From DASWRT01 sp036403035 (GTDB lineage Bacteria; Pseudomonadota; Alphaproteobacteria; ATCC43930; CGMCC-115725), in contig DASWRT010000070.1 in the NCBI GenBank assembly GCA_036403035.1, positions 1 to 15,656 of the forward strand: a stretch of DNA of 15,656 nucleotides, given 5' to 3'. This document shows, piece after piece, positions 1 to 6,374 of this stretch. How positions within the stretch are numbered: the first letter of the stretch is position 1; each line of letters begins with the position of its first letter. The notes below the pieces were generated by a model. It worked only from the letters and a program-made list of their open reading frames with translations, was not told the origin of the DNA and did not search any database. The position numbers were made by a program, and so were the translations under genes.

Positions 1-21
1 CCCCGATGGTTGGGGAGAACG

Positions 22-135
22 ATGGCCATCGCGAGCGCACCCGGCAGTCGACCGGCAAACGACAATGCCGATGACATCACGGATGATGCGCCTGCCGTGC
101 GGGACGCCATGGCCCGGATCGAGCAGGACGGCTAG
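22..135 (+). CDS. Small hypothetical protein, 37 aa, or the 3' end of a longer gene
   Basis: I do not recognise this protein. From ATG 22 it encodes 37 residues, rich in Asp and Ala, with an N-P-A-N-D-N-A-like central stretch and no membrane segment or signal peptide. A GGGGAG sequence at 12-17 lies only 4 nt before the ATG, so initiation here is plausible but not certain. The same frame is open leftwards to the window edge without a stop, so this may instead be the C-terminus of a gene that begins outside. It ends at TAG 133-135. The same frame continues for about 40 codons of moderately coding-like sequence after the TAG, and a neighbouring frame takes over with strong coding character (see next entry). 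A nonsense-mutated gene is therefore an alternative. Confidence 0.35.
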   Translation: MAIASAPGSRPANDNADDITDDAPAVRDAMARIEQDG

Positions 136-356
136 CTCGCCGTGGAGCGGGTGTTGTCGCCTGTACGGACGCCGCCGCACGCGACGGCCTCCTCTACCGG
201 AACGGGTTCCGGACAGTGCGCGGCGCGTACGCGATCCCACGCCGCGCCGTGAATCCCGACATCGAGGCACTGCCGCCGCTGCTCCCGGACCTGCTCGGCC
301 ACAGCGTTCACCGCCGTTCATGGGGTATGTCCAAGGCATGCATCCGCGGCGCCTGA
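87..356 (+). pseudogene. Coding-like fragment without a start codon; possible gene remnant
   Basis: This frame is open from 87 to TGA 354-356. From about 162 on it has the codon pattern of real genes here (third positions nearly all G or C). It encodes a non-repetitive peptide containing A-A-R-D-G-L-L-Y-R-N-G-F-R and then A-Y-A-I-P-R-R-A-V-N-P-D-I-E-A-L-P-P-L-L. No ATG lies in the frame and the two GTG codons are well inside it, without a ribosome site. It follows the 37-residue ORF in a different frame. Reading 22-135, then past its TAG, then shifting by one frame near 160 would give one continuous polypeptide. I infer a decayed gene with a nonsense codon and a frameshift. I recognise no family. 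The competing + strand frame over the same bases gives only Arg/Pro-rich sequence and looks like a shadow. Confidence 0.25.
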
Positions 357-495
357 TCGAACGGGCGGAAGAGAGTTGAGGGGAAGCGGGCTGAACCCGC
401 CGCAATCGCAGCGCGGACCATCGGCGAGGCCGGCACTCCCGGCCGGCCGCAGCCCGCATCGGGCGGCAGCATCTTACGGCAGGAGGACACAGGCG

Positions 496-882
496 ATGTC
501 AGGCGATCATGTCGACCCACGATCGGCGGCCTGGATTCTCGGGATGGCAGCAGCGAACGACGCGATCGGCGATCTCGTCGCCGCGATAGCCCGGCAGATC
601 GCCGTGCCCGGACCCGACGCCGACGGCGCGCTCGCCGCGGCACGGGCGGCTTATGAGGTCGCCACCGGCAGCCCGGCCGACGATGCGCTGCTGTCGATAT
701 ACCAGCCCGACGCATTGGCGATCGCCGGGTGCCTGCCGCAACCGGACCCGTCCAAAGAGGCGCAGTCCGGCGATGTCGCGCGACCAAGCCCGCGCACGGC
801 AATGGCGATTTGGCAGTTCGTCCGCCGGTCGGCGGCGATCAGCCTCGTCTTCCGCCCGCCGCCGCGACACCGCCGCACGTGA
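496..882 (+). CDS. Hypothetical protein, 128 aa
   Basis: I do not recognise the family. The start ATG 496 is set by a strong AGGAGG sequence at 481-486, 9 nt upstream; the reading frame extends further 5' but that part is low-complexity and lacks a ribosome site. Residues about 10-80 look like an alpha-helical, Ala-rich, acidic domain (W-I-L-G-M-A-A-A-N-D-A-I-G-D-L near the N-terminus). The last 40 residues are Arg/Pro/Ser-rich and end in P-P-P-R-H-R-R-T, less typical of a folded domain, so the 3' end could be altered by an old frameshift. No signal peptide. It stands alone upstream of the glycosyltransferase with a 72-bp gap in which I see no promoter or terminator. Confidence 0.6.
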   Translation: MSGDHVDPRSAAWILGMAAANDAIGDLVAAIARQIAVPGPDADGALAAARAAYEVATGSPADDALLSIYQPDALAIAGCLPQPDPSKEAQSGDVARPSPRTAMAIWQFVRRSAAISLVFRPPPRHRRT

Positions 883-954
883 CGGCAAGACACTAATAGC
901 CGGCGCCCCGGCGAATTTGACAGACGCCGCGTTTCGCCCTCGAATGCCGGCGCC

Positions 955-2061
955 ATGGCCCGCATCATCCTTGCAGACGACGGGATCCGCTTCGACGGTC
1001 GTCTTGCCGAGACCGCGCCGCTGGGCGGCGCCGAAACGGCCGTCGTCGGCTTGGCGGAAGCGCTGGCGCGGCGCGGCCACGAGGTCGCCGTCTACAACAC
1101 GTGCGGCGGGCCGCTCGACTGGAACGGCGTCGCGTGGCGGCCGATCGGCGCCGGCCTACCGGAGTCGGCCGATCTCTACATCGCGAACCGCGGCGACCGG
1201 CTGCTGCCGCTCGTGCCGCGGGCGCGGGCGCGGGCGTTCTGGATCCACAACCCGGCCGGCTACCTCCTGAAGTGGCGGTATCTGTGGAAGCTCGCGCGTT
1301 GGCGGCCGGCGATCGTCTTCTCCGGCGCCTTCCACGCCTCGACCTACCCGCGCTGGGCGCCGGACGGCGGCCGCGCGATCGTGCCGCTCGGCGTCGCCGA
1401 GACGTTCCGTGCGCCGCCGGGACCGTGCGCCGCCGACACGGTGGCCGCGCAGCCGCCGCCTCCAGCGCCGCGCGCCGTGTTCACCTCGAACCCGCTGCGC
1501 TCGCTCGACTGGCTGCTCGACCTCTGGAGCGAGGCGATCCGTCCGCGCGTGCCCGGCGCCGAGCTGCACGTCTTCTCCGGGCCGCAGACCTATGGCGGCG
1601 GGAGCGCGGTGGGCGAGACGAAGTCCGCCGCGATGCGCGCCGTCTTCGCCAAGGCCGAGCGGCTCGCCGCATCCGGGGTCGTGCTGCGCGGCGCGGTCGC
1701 GAAGTCCGACCTAGCCCGCGAACTCCGGCAGGCGCGGCTCTTCCTCTACCGCGGCGATCCGGGCGAGACCTTCTGCCTCGCTGCGGCGGAAGCGCAGGCG
1801 AGCGGCCTTCCGGCGGTCGTCGAGGATGTCGCCTGCCTGCGCGAACGGGTCGTGGACGGCAAAACCGGCTTCGTCACAAAGGATAAATCGTCATTTGCCG
1901 AAGCAGCCGTCCGGCTGCTTACCGACGACGCGCTGTGGCGGGCGCAGCACGCGGCGGCGCTCGCCCGCGGCGCGGCGGGCTGGGACGAAACCGCACAGGA
2001 ATTCGAAACCTTATTTTCCCCCTTCGGAGAATTGGCAAAGAGCATACGACGTGAGACATAA
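955..2061 (+). CDS. GT4-type glycosyltransferase (glycogen-synthase-like GT-B fold)
   Basis: The 368-aa protein has the hallmarks of a retaining GT-B glycosyltransferase. The N-terminal Rossmann half opens with A-R-I-I-L-A-D-D-G and a G-G-A-E motif at residues 24-27, typical of the acceptor-side loop in family GT4. The C-terminal half carries an E-x7-E motif (E271 and E279 in G-E-T-F-C-L-A-A-A-E) followed by A-S-G-L-P-A-V-V, the nucleotide-sugar-binding region. No signal peptide or membrane segment, so it is cytoplasmic or peripheral. Such enzymes add hexoses to lipid-linked exopolysaccharide, LPS or capsule intermediates; the exact sugar cannot be read from sequence. ATG 955 fits the conserved N-terminus, although no clear ribosome site precedes it. 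Its TAA overlaps the ATG of the next gene by one base, which suggests translational coupling with a receiver protein. Confidence 0.9.
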   Translation: MARIILADDGIRFDGRLAETAPLGGAETAVVGLAEALARRGHEVAVYNTCGGPLDWNGVAWRPIGAGLPESADLYIANRGDRLLPLVPRARARAFWIHNPAGYLLKWRYLWKLARWRPAIVFSGAFHASTYPRWAPDGGRAIVPLGVAETFRAPPGPCAADTVAAQPPPPAPRAVFTSNPLRSLDWLLDLWSEAIRPRVPGAELHVFSGPQTYGGGSAVGETKSAAMRAVFAKAERLAASGVVLRGAVAKSDLARELRQARLFLYRGDPGETFCLAAAEAQASGLPAVVEDVACLRERVVDGKTGFVTKDKSSFAEAAVRLLTDDALWRAQHAAALARGAAGWDETAQEFETLFSPFGELAKSIRRET

Positions 2062-2480
2062 TGCTGCCGATGGATGCTATCTCACCCACGATCCTCGTCG
2101 TCGATGACGATGAAGATGTTCGCGCGCTCGCAGTGTCCATCCTGCACGAGGCCGGCTGCCGGGCTTTGCCGGCCGCCAACGGCGATGTCGCGCTGACGCT
2201 TCTCCAGGGTGGCCTCGCCGTCGATCTCCTCTTCACCGACATCGTGATGCCGGGCGAGCTTGACGGCCTCGCCCTCGCCTGCGAGGCCCGGCGGATCGAT
2301 CCCTATATCAAGATTCTCTACACGACCGGGTTCAGCGGCTTCCCGCGCACCGGATCGTCGGCGCCGCTGCTCGGCAAGGTGCTGTCGAAACCGTACCGGC
2401 CCGCGATGCTGGCAACCGAAGTCATGCGGCTGCTCAACGAGCCGATTCTGGATACCGAGCGCCCCACCGCACGGATCTGA
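2061..2480 (+). CDS. Single-domain response regulator (receiver only)
   Basis: The 139-aa protein is a CheY-like receiver domain with no output domain. The acidic pocket is D15-D16 in I-L-V-V-D-D-D-E-D, the phosphoacceptor is D60 in L-L-F-T-D-I-V-M-P-G, the switch Thr lies in K-I-L-Y-T-T-G-F and the conserved Lys in L-S-K-P-Y-R-P. All residues needed for phosphorylation are present. Proteins of this type usually act by protein contact or as phosphate sinks, and many pair with hybrid histidine kinases in alphaproteobacteria; no kinase is in this window. The start ATG 2061 shares one base with the glycosyltransferase stop (TAATG); ATG 2070 is a possible alternative start. A small hairpin, CGGAT-CTG-ATCCG at 2472-2484, spans the stop codon. 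Confidence 0.93.
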   Translation: MLPMDAISPTILVVDDDEDVRALAVSILHEAGCRALPAANGDVALTLLQGGLAVDLLFTDIVMPGELDGLALACEARRIDPYIKILYTTGFSGFPRTGSSAPLLGKVLSKPYRPAMLATEVMRLLNEPILDTERPTARI

Positions 2481-2549
2481 TCCGGCGACGCCGCTCCCGC
2501 GCGGACCGGCGGCGGCGGCAGGCGGCCTTTCCCCCGGCGCAACCGGCGC

Positions 2550-2578
2550 TTGAACGGTCCGGGCCGCTCCCCTATAGG
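2550..2578 (+). promoter_or_regulatory. Probable sigma-70-type promoter for the dehydratase gene
   Basis: A TTGAAC -35 hexamer (2550-2555) and a TATAGG -10 hexamer (2573-2578) are separated by exactly 17 bp, with transcription expected to begin near 2585. It sits in the 269-bp gap between the receiver gene and the dehydratase start at 2750, and would give a leader of about 165 nt. Five of six -35 bases and four of six -10 bases match the consensus. That is inference from pattern only. Confidence 0.5.
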
Positions 2579-2651
2579 CTAGTACCCGAGAAACGCCGGA
2601 CCTGCATCCGGGGCGCCGTGTCGAGCGGGGCGGACGGGGCGGCTGGAGAAC

Positions 2652-2753
2652 ATGGCTTCGATGATCGAGCGGACGGGTTTCCCCGGCATGAGATCAGCGT
2701 TTCGGGCCGCAGGTCCAGCGGTTCTGCGGCGGCAACCGGCCGGCAAGCGATGA
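2652..2753 (+). CDS. Possible 33-aa leader ORF coupled to the dehydratase gene
   Basis: ATG 2652 opens a 33-codon ORF (M-A-S-M-I-E-R-T-G-F at the start, very basic C-terminus) preceded by GGAGAA at 2645-2650, a ribosome-site-like sequence that sits rather close to the start. Its TGA at 2751-2753 overlaps the ATG of the dehydratase at 2750 in an ATGA arrangement. The dehydratase ATG itself has no visible ribosome site, so re-initiation after this leader would explain how it is translated. The peptide has no recognisable family and the coding signal is weak, so chance is a real alternative. Confidence 0.3.
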   Translation: MASMIERTGFPGMRSAFRAAGPAVLRRQPAGKR

Positions 2754-4669
2754 TCCGGTTCCGCTTCCGCCACGGCAACGTCGCCTTCGCCCACGATGTC
2801 GCGATGGCGACCGCCTCGTTCGCCCTGTCGCTCTATCTGCGCGTCGGCAACGCCTTCCCCCAATACGAGACGGTCCTGATCGAGGGCACGCTGCTGATGG
2901 CGCTGGTCGCCGGCATCGTGTTCCGGTCGCTGGGCCTCTATCGCGGCATCTGGCGCTATGCCTCGATGAACGACCTGCTGGCGCTGGTCCGCGCCGTCAC
3001 GATCGTCATCCTCGCCTTCGTCCCTGCCCTGTTCGTGCTGACGCGCGCCGAATCCCTGCCGCGCTCGGTGCCGGTCATCAACTGGGTCATGCTGCTCGTG
3101 CTGGTCGGCGGCCCGCGCTTCGCCTACCGGGTGCTGAAGGATCGGCACGCTGGCCTGTCGAACGTAGCGGACGCGGGCCCGGCCATCCCGGTGCTGCTCG
3201 TCGGCGCGGGCGACGGCGCCGACCTGTTCATCCGCGCCGTCGCCCGCGGCGGCGCCGGCCCCTATCGGCCGGTCGGCATGATCGGCATCGGAGACGGTCG
3301 CGTCGGGCGCAACATCCACGGCGTCGACGTGCTCGGGATCGTTGAAGACATCCCGGCCGTGGTCGACCGGCTCGACCGCGCCGGCACGCGCCCGCAACGG
3401 CTGGTCATCACCCGCGACGACCTCGACGGCGCGGTCGTGCGGCGGCTGCTCGACACGGCCGAGGCGCTCGGCCTCACCGTCGCCCGCCTGCCGAAGCTGA
3501 GCGAGTTCCGGCAGGGGCTCGGCGACCGCATCGAGGTCCGGCCGGTCGCGATCGAGGATCTGCTCGGGCGTCCGCAGGCGGTGCTCGACCGCGACAGCAT
3601 GCGGCGCCTGATCGCGTCGCGTCGCGTCCTCGTCACCGGCGCCGGCGGCACGATCGGCAGCGAGCTGGTCCGGCAGATCGCCGCCTTCGGCCCGTCCGAG
3701 CTGATCCTCCTCGACAGCGGCGAGTTCGCCCTCTACGGCATCGACCTGGAGATGCGGGAGCGGTTCGCCGATCTGCCGCGCCGCTCGCTGGTCGCCGACG
3801 TCCGCGACCGCGAGCGGCTCCACCGCGTCATCGCCGAGGCGGCGCCGGACCTCGTCTTCCATGCCGCGGCGCTGAAGCACGTGCCGATCGTCGAGGAGAA
3901 CCCGTTCGAGGGTATGCTGACCAATGCGATCGGCACCCGCAACGTCGCCGACGCGTGCCGCGCCGCCGGGGTCGCCGCGATGGTGCAGATCAGCACCGAC
4001 AAGGCGGTCAACCCGACCAGCATCATGGGCGTCAGCAAGCGCATCGCCGAGGGTTACTGTCAGGCGCTCGACATCGCCGAGCGGGAGCGTGCCGGGAGCG
4101 GCACGCGCTTCGTGACGGTGCGGTTCGGCAACGTGCTCGGCTCGACCGGGTCGGTGGTGCCGCTGTTCCAGCGGCAGCTCGCCGCGGGCGGACCGCTCAC
4201 CGTGACGCACCCGGACGTGCAGCGCTATTTCATGACCGTGCGCGAGGCGGTCGAGCTGGTGCTCCAGGCGTCGGTGCTCGGCACCAGGGGAGACGAGCCC
4301 GGCAAGATCTTCGTGCTCGACATGGGCGAGCCGGTGCGCATCGTCGACCTCGCGCGGCAGATGATCCTGCTGGCGGGGCTGCGCCCGAACGTCGATGTCG
4401 AGATCAGGTTCACCGGCCTCCGGCCGGGCGAGAAGCTGTTCGAGGAGATCTTCCACGGCGCCGAGCCGCTGCTGCCGACCGAGGCGAAGGGCGTGCTGCT
4501 CGCGGCGCCCCGCACCGCCGACGCCGCCGCGCTCGGCCGCGCGCTCGACGAGCTGGCCCAGATCTGCCGGCGCGAGGACCGCGCCGCCTTCGATGCGATG
4601 CTGCGCCGCCTCGTGCCCGAGTACCAGCCGCCGTCGGCCGCCCGCATCCGCCTCGTCTCGGCGTCCTGA
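2750..4669 (+). CDS. Membrane-bound nucleotide-sugar 4,6-dehydratase, CapD/WbpM/PglF type
   Basis: From ATG 2750 the protein has 639 residues, the usual length for the long, membrane-anchored UDP-GlcNAc C6-dehydratases. The first 130 or so residues form about four hydrophobic helices. They are followed by a first nucleotide-binding-like domain (I-P-V-L-L-V-G-A-G-D-G-A) and then the catalytic SDR domain. The NAD motif is G-A-G-G-T-I-G at 297-303. The active site reads S415, M426 and K430 in S-T-D-K-...-S-I-M-G-V-S-K: Met replaces the usual SDR Tyr, as in WbpM-type enzymes. Near the C-terminus G-L-R-P-G-E-K-L-F-E-E is the family signature. It would make UDP-4-keto-6-deoxy sugar for exopolysaccharide, O-antigen or glycoprotein sugars at the inner membrane. 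An in-frame GTG at 2618 would add 44 low-complexity residues; the conserved N-terminus and the ATGA overlap favour 2750. Confidence 0.92.
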   Translation: MIRFRFRHGNVAFAHDVAMATASFALSLYLRVGNAFPQYETVLIEGTLLMALVAGIVFRSLGLYRGIWRYASMNDLLALVRAVTIVILAFVPALFVLTRAESLPRSVPVINWVMLLVLVGGPRFAYRVLKDRHAGLSNVADAGPAIPVLLVGAGDGADLFIRAVARGGAGPYRPVGMIGIGDGRVGRNIHGVDVLGIVEDIPAVVDRLDRAGTRPQRLVITRDDLDGAVVRRLLDTAEALGLTVARLPKLSEFRQGLGDRIEVRPVAIEDLLGRPQAVLDRDSMRRLIASRRVLVTGAGGTIGSELVRQIAAFGPSELILLDSGEFALYGIDLEMRERFADLPRRSLVADVRDRERLHRVIAEAAPDLVFHAAALKHVPIVEENPFEGMLTNAIGTRNVADACRAAGVAAMVQISTDKAVNPTSIMGVSKRIAEGYCQALDIAERERAGSGTRFVTVRFGNVLGSTGSVVPLFQRQLAAGGPLTVTHPDVQRYFMTVREAVELVLQASVLGTRGDEPGKIFVLDMGEPVRIVDLARQMILLAGLRPNVDVEIRFTGLRPGEKLFEEIFHGAEPLLPTEAKGVLLAAPRTADAAALGRALDELAQICRREDRAAFDAMLRRLVPEYQPPSAARIRLVSAS

Positions 4670-4700
4670 GCGGAGACCCTGCCGGGATCCGTCAGGACGC
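4661..4700. terminator. Hairpin enclosing both stop codons of the dehydratase and ku genes
   Basis: GCGTCCTGA (4661-4669) and TCAGGACGC (4692-4700) are perfect inverted repeats. Inside them CGGA (4671-4674) pairs with TCCG (4688-4691) after a 1-nt bulge, and CCC (4677-4679) can pair with GGG (4684-4686). Each arm contains the last two codons and stop of one of the two converging genes, since both proteins end in Ala-Ser-stop with identical codons. There is no T-tract on either side, so intrinsic termination is uncertain. Confidence 0.5.
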
Positions 4701-5648
4701 CTTCCGTCGGCGAGCCGCGGACGACGACGCCTTCGTCCTGGCGGCGGTCCGCGGCGGAGAACTGCCGCCGCTGCCGCGCCGCCGTCCCTCTTCCCGGCCT
4801 GCCCCCGAGGAACTCCGTGGCGTCCGGCCGCCTGCGGCCTTCCCGGCGCCGCCGCCCTCCCGCGCGAGGCTCTTGCGCAGCGCCTCCATGAGATCGATGA
4901 CGGGCGCGGGGCCGGTATTCTCGACGACCACCGGCCGCTGTCCTTTCACCTTCGCGCGCACCAAGTCCATCATCGCGTCCTGGTAGCGGTCCTCGGTCAT
5001 CGCCTGGGGATCGAACGTGCCGCGCTTCTTCGCGATGATCGCCGCCGCGAGGTCGAGCATGTCCTCGTCGAGCGTGCCGCCGCCAGCGGCGAGATCCTCG
5101 AAATAGGCGTCCGGCGAGCGCACCTCGTCGGCCGACCGCAGCGTCGTCAGCATCAGGCCGTTCCCGTGCGGCGTGAGCAGCACCGGATGCTCTCGCGACG
5201 ACAGCACGAGGCGGCCGATGCCGGCAGCCTTCTCGCGGCGCATCGCTTCGACGATGACGCGGTAGGTCTCCTCGGCGATCTTGCCGTCCGGCGTCAGGTA
5301 GTACGGCGCGTCGAGATAGAGCGGATCGACCGCGTCGGCGTCGACGAAGCGCTGGAGGTCGATCGTATTCGAGCTGTCGATCCGGAGCTTTTCCAGCTCC
5401 TCCTTCTCGACCGTGACGTAACGCCCTTTCTCGAACTCGTAGCCGCGCACGAGGTCGCCGCGCTCGAACACTTCGCCGGTCTCCGGGTCGGTTGCGCGCA
5501 TCTGGACCCGGTGATGGGTCTTCGGCGACAACAGATGGAACGAGACGCGCCCCGCCGAGGTCGTCCCTGGATAGAGACGCACGGGACAGCTCACGAGGGA
5601 GAGCCGGAGATACCCCTTCCAGGAGGGACGGGCAGAGACCGCAGCCAT
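4692..5648 (-). CDS. ku: Bacterial Ku, DNA-end-binding protein of NHEJ
   Basis: The 318-aa protein is a homodimeric bacterial Ku. The family N-terminus W-K-G-Y-L-R-L-S-L-V-S-C-P-V is at residues 9-22, followed by the beta-barrel ring domain with Y-E-F-E-K-G-R-Y-V, L-Y-L-D-A-P-Y-Y-L-T-P-D-G and V-L-S-S-R-E-H-P-V-L-L. Ku threads onto double-strand break ends, protects them and recruits LigD. After about residue 265 it ends in a low-complexity basic tail rich in Arg, Lys, Ser and Gly, the usual bacterial C-terminal extension that promotes DNA binding and movement inward from the end. The start at 5648 matches the family N-terminus and follows GGGGGCG on the minus strand. The frame remains open far upstream, but that extension is Arg-rich shadow of ligD. 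It lies 11 nt downstream of a 141-aa gene and diverges from ligD. Confidence 0.96.
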   Translation of the reverse strand: MAAVSARPSWKGYLRLSLVSCPVRLYPGTTSAGRVSFHLLSPKTHHRVQMRATDPETGEVFERGDLVRGYEFEKGRYVTVEKEELEKLRIDSSNTIDLQRFVDADAVDPLYLDAPYYLTPDGKIAEETYRVIVEAMRREKAAGIGRLVLSSREHPVLLTPHGNGLMLTTLRSADEVRSPDAYFEDLAAGGGTLDEDMLDLAAAIIAKKRGTFDPQAMTEDRYQDAMMDLVRAKVKGQRPVVVENTGPAPVIDLMEALRKSLAREGGGAGKAAGGRTPRSSSGAGREEGRRRGSGGSSPPRTAARTKASSSAARRRKAS

Positions 5649-5659
5649 CGTCGCCCCCG

Positions 5660-6085
5660 TCAAGCCAACGCTTCGTGCCGGCGGGCCGCGTTCGGCATGG
5701 AATCGTCCGATGCCGCCGCTGCCGCCGCCGGATTGCGCGCCCATATGGCGACCTGCGCGGTCGCCAGATCGATCAGGTCGGTGAGGCCATGCGGTACCGG
5801 ATACCAGCCTGAGACCCGCTCGCCCAGGCGGCGGGCGCGCCGCCGCGCCGCGCAATGCGACGCCGTGACGATCGCCGTCGCTTCCGCATCGCCGATCCGT
5901 GCCGCCGCTTGCAGGTCGAGGAGCATGTCGCGCGCCGCGCAGGTCACGTCGCGCCGCGCCGGATCGCCGGCCGCAGCCGCCGAGTTCAGGTAATAGAGCA
6001 GCAGTTCGGCATAGGCGGCGAGATCCCTCGCGTCGGCATCCCTCGCGGCGGCGGACGCATCGCGTTGCACGGCGGCGGCGCTCAT
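5660..6085 (-). CDS. Hypothetical protein upstream of ku, 141 aa
   Basis: I do not recognise the family. The start ATG 6085 is chosen for the strong GAGGAGG ribosome site just upstream on the minus strand; a GTG at 6241 in the same frame lacks one. The protein is Ala-rich and predicted helical, with D-L-A-A-Y-A-E-L-L-L-Y-Y-L at about residues 22-34, a middle portion with T-C-A-A-R-D-M-L-L-D-L, a basic patch (A-A-R-R-R-A-R-R-L) and V-S-G-W-Y-P-V-P-H-G-L before a helical C-terminus. No signal peptide or membrane segment. It ends 11 nt before the ku start on the same strand, so it is almost certainly co-transcribed with ku and translated just ahead of it. That position suggests a role linked to end joining or its control, but that is inference only. 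Confidence 0.75.
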   Translation of the reverse strand: MSAAAVQRDASAAARDADARDLAAYAELLLYYLNSAAAAGDPARRDVTCAARDMLLDLQAAARIGDAEATAIVTASHCAARRRARRLGERVSGWYPVPHGLTDLIDLATAQVAIWARNPAAAAAASDDSMPNAARRHEALA

Positions 6086-6298
6086 CCGGCCCTCCTCGTG
6101 CGGCGGCGTTTCGGTGTCGCCGCCTGTCCGTAGCTTGGTTGCAATCAAGACGTATGAACCCACGAAATGCGACATCCGCCGATTCCAACGGAGCGAGTCG
6201 GGAGAAGGGTTCGCTACTTCGAGTCGAATCTTGTCTGTCACTGGCAGTGTGTTGAATCCGGCGAACGACTCTTCTTTGTCCTCCGGGTTTAAACAGCG

Positions 6299-6307
6299 TT
6301 ATCCACA
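6299..6307 (+). other. Perfect DnaA-box word (TTATCCACA) in the ku/ligD divergent region
   Basis: TTATCCACA, the consensus DnaA-box sequence, occurs once in the 289-bp divergent region (6086-6374) between the ku operon and ligD, just after the 8-bp palindrome GTTTAAAC (6287-6294) and within an A+T-richer stretch. The region must hold promoters for both directions, yet I found no convincing -35/-10 pair in it. DnaA can act as a transcription regulator, but a single box may be chance. Confidence 0.4.
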
Positions 6308-6374
6308 GATTTTTCCACCGATTCTTAGGAACCTTCGTGGAGATAGCTGCGATTCCGGCCGTTCGGTCGGGTGC

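Noticed and set aside
2579..4456. Long minus-strand open frame (about 625 codons) antisense to the dehydratase gene
   Set aside because: Its composition (Asp/His/Arg-rich with no domain) is the mirror of G+C-rich codons; the + strand frame has full catalytic motifs.
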